Shown piece after piece: positions 53,470 through 59,979 of a stretch of 59,979 bases of DNA. The notes under the pieces are model-generated. The model ran no database searches. It had not been told where the DNA came from and was given only the letters and a program-made list of their open reading frames with translations. Position numbers and translations under genes: made by a program. The stretch lies in the NCBI GenBank assembly GCA_000961655.1, contig LADR01000033.1, forward strand, positions 1 through 59,979. The letters run 5' to 3'. This DNA is from Desulfatitalea sp. BRH_c12 (GTDB lineage: Bacteria; Desulfobacterota; Desulfobacteria; Desulfobacterales; Desulfosarcinaceae). The stretch's first letter is position 1. The number at the start of each line of letters is the position of its first letter.

Positions 53470-53485
53470 TGGCACGTATTTTGGA
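53470..53485 (+). promoter_or_regulatory. Candidate sigma-54 promoter of the hydrogenase/Hdr cluster
   Basis: TGGCACG at 53470-53476 is a perfect -24 box; TTGGA at 53481-53485 fits the -12 box with one mismatch (TTGCW expected). Spacing is standard. It lies 58 bases before the maturation-protease start, and a sigma-54 activator is encoded immediately upstream of this region. Confidence 0.6.
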
Positions 53486-53542
53486 TACTTAGCCAAGTAT
53501 TCTGTAAGCACAATTTGCAACTTTGGCACAATTGGAACAATT

Positions 53543-54073
53543 ATGTTTGAAATTGGTTCTCACTTATCCAAACGCTGTCTGGTATTCGGGTGCGGCAATC
53601 CGCTCTTCGGGGATGATGGGTTCGGTGCTCACGTGATCGCGCATCTGAGCGCCCATTTCACGTTGCCGGAAGATGTGGCCTGCCTGGATGCCGGCACGGC
53701 CGTGCGCGATCTGTTGTTCGATATGCTGCTTTCGCCCCAAAAACCCGAGCGCATCATCATCGTGGACGCCATGGATGTCAGCGGCGGTGTGCCGGGCCGG
53801 ATATACGAAATTGACGTGGAACAAATCAATCCGGCCAAGATCGTCGATTTTTCGCTGCACCAGTTTCCCACCACCAACATGCTCAAGGAGATCCGGGAGG
53901 GCACGCCGATCGACGTGCGCATCCTGGTCGTGCAAATCACCGAACTGCCTGAAGCGATTCAGCCCGGTCTGTCCACGGCCGTGGCGGCCGCCGTGGCGCC
54001 CATGTGCCGGCGCATCATGCAAGCCATTTCCGGCCCATCGATCCGCAAAGACCCCAGGGAGGATTTAACGTGA
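53543..54073 (+). CDS. Hydrogenase maturation endopeptidase (M52 family)
   Basis: 176 aa. The Ni-coordination motif [19 protein letters not shown] near the N-terminus and the central [20 protein letters not shown] mark the HycI/HyaD/FrhD protease family, which trims the C-terminus of [NiFe]-hydrogenase large subunits after nickel insertion. The [11 protein letters not shown] block (His ligand) and [15 protein letters not shown] are typical. It precedes the Hdr/Mvh genes and shares a 4-base overlap (GTGA) with the next start, so it is co-translated with HdrA. Its target should be a hydrogenase large subunit encoded beyond the window. Confidence 0.9.
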   Translation: MFEIGSHLSKRCLVFGCGNPLFGDDGFGAHVIAHLSAHFTLPEDVACLDAGTAVRDLLFDMLLSPQKPERIIIVDAMDVSGGVPGRIYEIDVEQINPAKIVDFSLHQFPTTNMLKEIREGTPIDVRILVVQITELPEAIQPGLSTAVAAAVAPMCRRIMQAISGPSIRKDPREDLT

Positions 54074-57000
54074 TAGACATTCGCATCGGTCAATTGGCCC
54101 AGACCTTTGACGTTCATCGCAACACGATCGGCAACTGGATCAAAAGCGGCCGACTGAGGGCCGTGTCCACGGTTGGCAAGCGCTATCTTATCGAAAAAGA
54201 AGAAATGATACGTTTCTGCATGTCTGCAGGCATTCCCCTGCAACGCATCGCCGCACTGACAGGATCGGATGTTCCCCCGTCGCCGTCCGAAAGGCCGATC
54301 ATCCCCTCACCCATCAAAAGAGAGGTTCGCATGTCCGCTAAACCCATCGGAGCCGTCATGGTCGTCGGCGGCGGTATCGCCGGCATTCAAGCCAGCCTGG
54401 ACCTGGCCAATTCGGGCTACGCCGTTCACCTGGTCGAACGCAGTGCCGGGATCGGCGGCGCCATGGCCCAACTCGACAAAACCTATCCCACCAACGACTG
54501 TGCCATGTGAATTATCTCGCCCAAGTTGGTCGAGTGCGGTCGGCACTTGAATATTCAGCTCCACACGTTGTCCGAAGTCACTGGTTTTAATGGCCGGCCA
54601 GGCCACTTTACAGTTACCGTCCAAAAGCATCCGCGCTATATCGATATGGACAAATGCATCGCCTGCGGCCTATGCGCGGAAAAATGTCCCAAAAAAGTTC
54701 CGGATGAATTCAATATGGGACTGAACAAGCGCAAGGCGGCCTATATAAAATACGGCCAGGCCGTGCCGCTCAAATATGTCATCGACGGCCAGGCCTGCAT
54801 TTATCTGACGCGCGGTAAATGCCGGGCCTGCGAAAAGTTCTGTCCGACGGGTGCCATCAACTTCGAAGACAAGGGCGAAACCGTTCAGCTGCAGGTCGGT
54901 TCGGTGATCCTGGCGCCGGGCTACAAACCCTTCGATCCCACCGGCTGGGATTTTTACGGGTATGGCCAGATCAGCGATGTGGTCACAAGCCTCGAATACG
55001 AACGTCTGCTGTCGGCCGGTGGCCCCCACATGGGGCACCTGGTGCGCCCCTCGGATGAAACCGAACCCCGTTCGGTCGCCTGGATCCAATGTGTGGGGTC
55101 GCGCAACACCAACAACTGCGACAACGGCTACTGTTCAAGCGTCTGCTGTATGTATGCCATCAAGCAGACGCTGATCACCGCAGAGCACGCTGGCGCACAC
55201 AGTATTCAACAAACCGTCTTCTACATGGATATGCGCAGCCCCGGCAAAGAGTTCGAACGCTATTACGAAAATGCCAAGACGCGTGGCATCCGTTTTCTGC
55301 GCAGCCGCCCCCATACCATCCTGCCGGGCCCCGGGGGCAATGGCGTATGCATGCGTTACGTCACCGAAGACGGCGCAGTGCATGACGAAAATTTCGACAT
55401 GGCCGTGCTCTCGGTGGGTTTGGCACCCGCTCCGGAAAGCCGCCAGTTGGCCGCCACCTTCGGGATCGATCTGGACCCCTACGGGTTTGCCCAATCCGCC
55501 AACCTTTCGCCGGTGAACAGCAGTCGCGCGGGCGTGTTCGTGACCGGCGCCTTTCAAGCCCCCAAAGCCATTCCGCGCTCGGTCACCCAGGCCTCCGCGG
55601 CGGCTGCGGCCGCAGCCGAAGCCTTGCATGCGGTGCGCGGCACCCTGACCCGGCGCAAAAGCTATCCGGTCGAAATCAATGTTCACGGACAAGCCCCGCG
55701 CATCGGCGTTTTTGTCTGTTCGTGCGGCATCAACATCGCCGGTGTCGTCGATGTAAAAGCCGTGGCCGAACACGCCCGCACCTTGCCCCACGTCGTGCTG
55801 GTCGAGAACAACCTGTTCACCTGCTCGGTCGACACCCAGGATCAGATCGCGGCCCGCGTGCGCGAGCATCAACTGAACCGCATCGTGATCGCCGCCTGCA
55901 CACCGCGTACGCATGAGCCGCTATTTCAGGATACACTACGGGAGGCCGGCCTGAACGGCTACCTGATAGAAATGGCCAACATCCGCAACCAGAACTCCTG
56001 GGTCCACCAGCGCGAACCCGCGGCAGCCACCGCCAAGGCCAAGGATCAGGTGCGCATGGCCGTCGCCAAAGCGGCTCTGGCCGATCCCTTGGAAACGCTC
56101 ACCGTTCAGGTCGACCCCAAAGCCCTCGTTATCGGCGGCGGCGTGGCAGGCTTGACCGCCGCCCTGGGATTGGCCGAGCAGGGCTATGCGACCGTTCTGT
56201 TGGAAAAAAGTGCCCAACTGGGCGGCAACGCCCGCCGGATTGCCTTCACAGCCAAGGGAGAGGCTGTGCAACCCTGGCTCGAACATCTGGTGGCGCAGGT
56301 CCGCAACCATCCTGCAATCGAGGTCCTGACCGAAGCGCGTATGAAAACAGCGCAAGGGTCGGTGGGCCATTTCGTCAGCGATATCGACGTCAACGGCCAC
56401 GTGCGGACTATCCACTATGGCGCCGCAGTGCTGGCCACGGGCGCTGCCGAAAGCTGTCCGAACGAGTATCTGTATGGCCAGGATGAACGCGTGCTGACCC
56501 AGCTGGCGCTCGACCGGCGCTTCGACACCGACCCGGATGCCTTTGCCGGTGACGGCAGCATCGCTTTCATCCAGTGCGTGGGATCGCGCGATGCACAACG
56601 CCCCTACTGCTCGCGCATTTGCTGCACGCATACCATGCGCAGCGCCATCGCACTCAGGGAGCGGCATCCGCACATCAACGTCTATGTGCTTTTCCGCGAC
56701 ATTCGCACCTATGGCAAACGCGAAGCACTGTACCAACGCGCCCGCGAACTGGGCGTGGTATTCATCCGCTACACGCGCGACCGCAAGCCCCACGTCACGG
56801 CCGACGCCGACAGTCTGTCGGTGGCCTGCACGGACCCGATTCTGCAAATGCCGCTGGTGTTAAAAGTCGACCACCTGGTCCTGGCCGCCGCTATCGAACC
56901 CAATGCGACCGAGGAACTGGTATCGATATACAAATGCGGGATCAATGCGGATGGTTTCTTGAACGAAGCCCATCCCAAGTTGCGACCGGTGGATTTGGCC

Positions 57001-57387
57001 GTCGATGGGTTGTTCGTATGCGGCATGGCCAATTATCCCCAACCGATCGAAGAGAGTCTGGCTCAGGCCCAAGCCGCCGTGGCGCGTGCGTGCGTGCTGC
57101 TCTCGCAACAGGAAATGCAGTTGGATGCCATTAAATCGATGGTCACCGATCGATGCGACGGCTGCGCGCTATGCCTGGATGTATGCCCTTACCGGGCTAT
57201 CCGGTTGGTCGAAGCGGTCGGCCAAAATGGATCGACAACACGGCGGGTCGCAACCGATCCGGCCTTGTGCAAAGGATGCGGTCTGTGTGCCGCCACCTGT
57301 CCCAAGGGGGGTATCTTCGTGCAAGGTTTTACCCCGGATCAATTGCGCGCCCAGGTCACGGCCGCGTTGCAGGTTGTCAATGAGTGA
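54070..57387 (+). CDS. hdrA: Heterodisulfide reductase subunit A, selenocysteine-containing, with N-terminal HTH domain
   Basis: One reading frame of 1,105 codons with an in-frame UGA at 54508 read as selenocysteine. GTG 54070 has GGGAGG seven bases upstream. Residues 1-60 are an excisionase/MerR-like HTH ([20 protein letters not shown]). A second start, ATG 54331 with AGAGG, would give HdrA alone. HdrA proper begins [20 protein letters not shown], then [12 protein letters not shown][15 protein letters not shown] (other HdrA have Cys there). Fe-S motifs [12 protein letters not shown] and [13 protein letters not shown] follow. A second FAD module from about residue 535 ([33 protein letters not shown]) ends in two [4Fe-4S] sites ([24 protein letters not shown]). 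It should carry the bifurcating FAD and pass electrons to MvhD and ferredoxin. The double module and HTH are unusual. Confidence 0.85.
54508..54546 (+). promoter_or_regulatory. Selenocysteine UGA and candidate bacterial SECIS in hdrA
   Basis: UGA 54508-54510 stands where HdrA homologues have Cys. Downstream, GTGC (54534-54537) and GCAC (54543-54546) pair around GGTCG, with outer CAAGT/ACTTG pairs. The loop GGUC resembles that of the E. coli fdhF SECIS, and its distance from UGA (about 28 bases) is within the usual range. Confidence 0.65.
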
Positions 57388-57430
57388 CCGGCTTCGCCGG
57401 GAGTATTTGGCGTTCCGAGTTTTGCAAGGT

Positions 57431-57464
57431 GCAGGTGAGCCGGGTGGGTGGTGGTCCGCGCCAC
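57431..57464. repeat. Repeat core fragment between hdrA and mvhD
   Basis: GCAGGTGAGCCGGGTGGGTG and GTGGTCCGCGCCAC resemble the interior of the dispersed element family (GGTGATCCGGGTGGTGGTCC). It lies in the 168-bp space between hdrA and mvhD; the terminal repeats are absent. Confidence 0.5.
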
Positions 57465-57555
57465 ATCAGCCATGAGATTTAGTGAGGCTCAGGTGTGGGT
57501 AGGGTAGTGGGCCGTTTTCAAATGCAAGCATTTTGGAATTTAAAAGGAGAAGCGT

Positions 57556-57999
57556 ATGTCAAGCACCTTCGAACCGGTCATCCTGGGTTTTCTGTGCAAT
57601 TGGTGCGCCTATGCCGGCGGCGATCTGGCCGGCGTGTCCCGGCTGCAGTATCCGACCAACATGCGTGCGGTGCGGGTCATGTGCTCGGGCATGGTCCATC
57701 CCGACCTGGTCATCGACGCTTTCGGCCAGGGCGCCGACGGCGTCATCATCATGGGCTGACATCTGGGCGAATGCCATTACCTGGAAGGTAATCACAAAGC
57801 TCAAGCGCGCGCCCAAGTCATCCAGATCGTCCTGCAGGATCTGGGCATCGACCCGCAGCGGTTTGCCATCGAATGGGTGTCCTCGGCCGAGGCACCCCGT
57901 TTTGCCGAAGTGGTGACCCGCTTCACCGAAAAAATCAGAGCACTCGGCCCGAATGAACGCAAACGGTCACAGGCCGTCGGCCTTGGCAGCCCCGCGTGA
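57556..57999 (+). CDS. mvhD: MvhD/FlpD-type electron-transfer subunit, selenocysteine-containing
   Basis: 147 aa with Sec at residue 68. FLCNWCAYAGGDLAGVSRLQ near the start and MCSGMVHPDLVIDAFGQGAD are the MvhD [2Fe-2S] ligand regions. The conserved AGCHPGDCHY motif appears here as IMG-Sec-HLGECHYLEGN, so UGA at 57757-57759 replaces the first Cys. The frame continues to a TGA at 57997, giving the usual MvhD length of about 140-150 aa. MvhD links the hydrogenase to HdrA. ATG 57556 follows AAAAGGAG. Reading the UGA as stop would leave a 67-aa fragment lacking the second cluster region. Confidence 0.9.
57757..57792 (+). promoter_or_regulatory. Selenocysteine UGA and candidate SECIS in mvhD
   Basis: UGA 57757-57759 is followed 16 bases later by a perfect 6-bp hairpin, ATTACC (57776-57781) and GGTAAT (57787-57792), with loop TGGAA. 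Position and single small loop with G fit a bacterial SECIS. Confidence 0.65.
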
Positions 58000-58027
58000 A
58001 TCCGCCCAAACAGCAAAAGGAGCGGTT

Positions 58028-59146
58028 ATGAAAACTTTTTTCCACTTGATCCAGGAGGTTCAGAAGCCCGGTCTATGCCACCGCTGCGGCGGTTGCGTGA
58101 CGTTCTGCACCGCCGTCAATTACGGGGCGCTCAAGATCGATGCGGACGGCAAACCCTGTTATGACGAAATCGAAAAATGCATCGAATGCGGGCTGTGCCA
58201 TGCGATCTGCCCTGAAATCGGCGAACTTGAGGAAGAGATCCGGCGACGGGCCGCCTGGAGCGAGCCGATCGGACGCGTCATCGAAACCGCGGTCGCGCGT
58301 GCCACCGATGAGGCCGTTCGGCGCAGGGCCACCGATGGCGGGGTGGTCACCGCGTTGCTGCTGCATCTGTTCGACCGCGGCCGTATCGACGGCGCCATTG
58401 TCACCCAACAGGTCGGCCCCTTTCAACGCGCACCCTTTCTGGCCACCTGCCGCGAAGAGATCATCGCCGCGGCCGGTTTTTTCTTCGACACCTCGCATGG
58501 TATGCGCCAGTTCAGCGAGCAGTACATGACCTACTCCTCCATCGAGGAGTTCGACCCGATGATCAAACGCGGGCTCAAGCGTGTGGCACTGGTCGGCACC
58601 CCTTGCCAGATCAACTCGGTGCGGCGCATGCAGGCCATGGACCTGGTGCCCTCCGATGCCATCAAACTGTGCCTGGGCCTTTTTTGTTCGGGTAATTTCG
58701 TTTTCGGCGAGAGCGAACGCGCCCATCTGGCCGAACTGGGCGGATTTGACTGGCAGGATGTGCGCAAGGTCAACATCAAGGAGCAGCTTTTGCTACACCT
58801 GACCTCCGGCGAGGTCAAGACCATCGCGCTAGACGATTTGTATGCCGTTCGCAGGTACGCCTGCCAGTTTTGCGCCGATTACGCGGCCGAATTCGCCGAT
58901 ATCGCTTTCGGCGGTATTGGCGCCGCCGAGGGCTGGACCACCGTGCTGGCGCGTACCCCGCTGGGCCGAGCCAGCCTGGCCGATGCGCGCGGCGCCGGTA
59001 TGATCGAAGAATTCAATTATAAAGACAATGCCAGCTATGTCACCGATGCCCTCAACACCGTGCGCGCCTGGTCGGCCAAAAAGAAAAAACAGGCCCGCCA
59101 TATCCGCCGTGAATTGGCCAACCACCCGGTCTTATTTAAAATGTGA
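58028..59146 (+). CDS. FrhB-like iron-sulfur flavoprotein
   Basis: 372 aa. N-terminal ferredoxin-like [4Fe-4S] motifs CHRCGGCVTFCTAVNYGA and CIECGLCHAICPEIGE, then the FrhB/FdhB core (RRRATDGGVVTALLLHLFD; GTPCQINSVRRM; LCLGLFCSGNFVF; YACQFCADYAAEFADIAFGG). FrhB is the F420- or NAD-reducing subunit of group 3a hydrogenases and of related electron carriers; the FAD and coenzyme site are in the core. In bacteria it usually binds another partner rather than F420, so its acceptor here is open. ATG 58028 follows AAAAGGAGCGG. It sits between mvhD and the hydrogenase small subunit. Confidence 0.88.
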   Translation: MKTFFHLIQEVQKPGLCHRCGGCVTFCTAVNYGALKIDADGKPCYDEIEKCIECGLCHAICPEIGELEEEIRRRAAWSEPIGRVIETAVARATDEAVRRRATDGGVVTALLLHLFDRGRIDGAIVTQQVGPFQRAPFLATCREEIIAAAGFFFDTSHGMRQFSEQYMTYSSIEEFDPMIKRGLKRVALVGTPCQINSVRRMQAMDLVPSDAIKLCLGLFCSGNFVFGESERAHLAELGGFDWQDVRKVNIKEQLLLHLTSGEVKTIALDDLYAVRRYACQFCADYAAEFADIAFGGIGAAEGWTTVLARTPLGRASLADARGAGMIEEFNYKDNASYVTDALNTVRAWSAKKKKQARHIRRELANHPVLFKM

Positions 59147-59167
59147 TCCCGGGTTAGAAAGTGGACC

Positions 59168-59230
59168 ATGAAGGATTCTATCGATTTTAGCCGAAGGCGG
59201 TTCGAAGAAAGCCTGGAGGAAATTCAATGA
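59168..59230 (+). CDS. Possible 20-codon leader frame overlapping the hydrogenase gene
   Basis: The frame MKDSIDFSRRRFEESLEEIQ ends by ATGA overlap with the mvhG start, so translational coupling is possible. Only a weak ribosome site (AAAGTGG) precedes it. SRRRF looks like a twin-arginine motif, but the following residues are not hydrophobic, so a signal peptide is unlikely. Confidence 0.3.
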   Translation: MKDSIDFSRRRFEESLEEIQ

Positions 59231-59979
59231 CTGTGAAAGTTGCAAGCGATTGGCTCAATTCGTGTTCCGGGTGTGAAATCTCCATCGTGGACATGGGCGA
59301 GCGGCTGCTGGAGGTGCTCAAGGTGGCCACTTTCGTCCATTTGCCGGCCCTGATGGACCACAAATACTTCGGCCAGTGCGGCGACGGCCGGCATATCGAG
59401 ATCCCCGAGGCCGATGTGGGTATTCTCAGCGGCAGCCTGCGCAACCAGGAGCATGTGGAGGTGGCCGAGGCCTTCCGTAAAAGCTGCAAGATCATTATCG
59501 CCTTGGGCACCTGCGCCACGCATGGCGGTATTCCGTCTTTGGCCAATAGCTACACCAATGCGCAGATGTTCGAGCGTTACTATCACACCGAAACCACCGA
59601 TCCGGTGGCGGCCTATCCCAGCGAAGGCTTGCCGGCGTTGCTGCCCGCCTGCCAGGCGTTGGACGAACGCATTGCCGTCGATATTTATATGCCGGGCTGC
59701 CCGCCCCATCCGGACCATATCTACGCTGCCCTCGTGGCGTTGGTCGAAGGACGGACGCCGGTTCTGCCCGAAAAAAGCGTCTGCGACACCTGCCCCACCC
59801 GTCGGGAGGGCAAAGGGCAATTGAAGCAGCTGCGCCGGTTCTTGCAGGCGCCCCACTATGGCGGCCCGGGAGAACCCCTGGACCAGATGCGCTGTCTGCT
59901 CGAACAGGGTTTTCTGTGCATGGGGCCGGTGACGCGGGCCGGCTGCGGCGGCGATGCGATCGCGCCGCGCTGCATTTCG
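59227..59979 (+). CDS. mvhG: [NiFe]-hydrogenase small subunit, MvhG type (cut by window end)
   Basis: The first 251 residues of a group 3 (F420-non-reducing type) hydrogenase small subunit. ASDWLNSCSGCEISIVDMGE supplies the first proximal-cluster Cys pair (CxxC); ADVGILSGSLRNQEHVEVAE, IALGTCATHGGIPSLAN (third ligand) and DIYMPGCPPHPDHIYAALVA (fourth ligand) follow. A C-terminal CDTCPT pair and FLCMGPVTRAGCGG are also typical of MvhG. No signal peptide, so the enzyme is cytoplasmic, as expected with HdrA and MvhD. ATG 59227 has GAGG upstream. The large subunit gene should lie just beyond the window. Confidence 0.93.
   Translation, partial: MTVKVASDWLNSCSGCEISIVDMGERLLEVLKVATFVHLPALMDHKYFGQCGDGRHIEIPEADVGILSGSLRNQEHVEVAEAFRKSCKIIIALGTCATHGGIPSLANSYTNAQMFERYYHTETTDPVAAYPSEGLPALLPACQALDERIAVDIYMPGCPPHPDHIYAALVALVEGRTPVLPEKSVCDTCPTRREGKGQLKQLRRFLQAPHYGGPGEPLDQMRCLLEQGFLCMGPVTRAGCGGDAIAPRCIS

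Noticed and set aside
53486-53542. Alternative sigma-54 box TTGGCACAATTGGAAC close to the protease start
   Set aside because: The -12 part does not match (GAAC for TTGC), and it would leave almost no leader; the pair at 53470-53485 fits better.
54508-54510. Stop codon splitting hdrA into two genes
   Set aside because: The frame continues without loss of family similarity (NDCAM before, [12 protein letters not shown] after), the position is a conserved Cys, and a SECIS-like hairpin follows; selenocysteine is the better reading.
57757-57759. Premature stop making mvhD a pseudogene
   Set aside because: The same reasons: a conserved Cys site, full-length family match after the UGA, and a hairpin at the right distance.

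Overview
The window reads as chromosomal DNA of an anaerobic deltaproteobacterium (Desulfobacterota), most like the Desulfosarcina/Desulfococcus group. Three things suggest this. The first is a selenocysteine-type HdrA/MvhD/hydrogenase cluster at the right end. The second is an acyl-CoA dehydrogenase that resembles, from memory, the non-decarboxylating glutaryl-CoA dehydrogenase of Desulfococcus. The third is the mix of sigma-54 regulators, PAS kinases, hemerythrin and Hdr genes. No sulfate-reduction gene lies in the window, so that lifestyle is inferred. I saw no tRNA, rRNA, CRISPR array or intact insertion sequence.

Layout. 1-6.4 kb: a cut alkyl-DHAP-synthase-like flavoprotein and a TIM-barrel isomerase on the minus strand, divergent from glpD, an FGGY kinase and a dihydrolipoamide-dehydrogenase-like flavoprotein that has lost both redox cysteines. 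This looks like glycerol-3-phosphate or ether-lipid metabolism. 6.4-15 kb: a LysM lipoprotein, an ExeA-type ATPase with TPRs, a polytopic membrane protein, a broken sigma-54 activator, a membrane PAS histidine kinase and a PilZ protein. 15-18 kb: pabA and a pabB-pabC fusion (folate). 18-26 kb: small metabolic and stress genes, hemerythrin, an OmpA-type lipoprotein, nadB, an SH3 protein and a DUF1178 protein. 26-33.6 kb: a minus-strand series hsp20-lon-rlpA-gmhB-recD2, with a second hsp20 transcribed away from it.

34-48 kb: an enoyl-CoA hydratase; a sucrose module (MFS transporter, fructokinase, sucrose-phosphate synthase/phosphatase, sucrose phosphorylase); a histidine kinase; an acyltransferase with an alpha/alpha-barrel protein; then a thiolase and a glutaryl-CoA-dehydrogenase-like enzyme. 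48-53 kb: ettA, a Zn-ribbon protein and a PAS sigma-54 activator.

53.5 kb to the end: hydrogenase maturation protease, a very long HdrA with an in-frame UGA (selenocysteine) and an in-frame N-terminal helix-turn-helix domain, MvhD with a second in-frame UGA, an FrhB-like iron-sulfur flavoprotein, and the start of a [NiFe] hydrogenase small subunit. Together these would form a flavin-based electron-bifurcating hydrogenase/heterodisulfide-reductase-like complex, probably under sigma-54 control.

Intergenic regions carry a dispersed family of 130-205 bp elements with about 24-bp terminal inverted repeats, plus shorter palindromes. The most interesting item is the HTH-selenocysteine-HdrA reading frame, which would be mis-annotated as a short HTH protein followed by a truncated HdrA.
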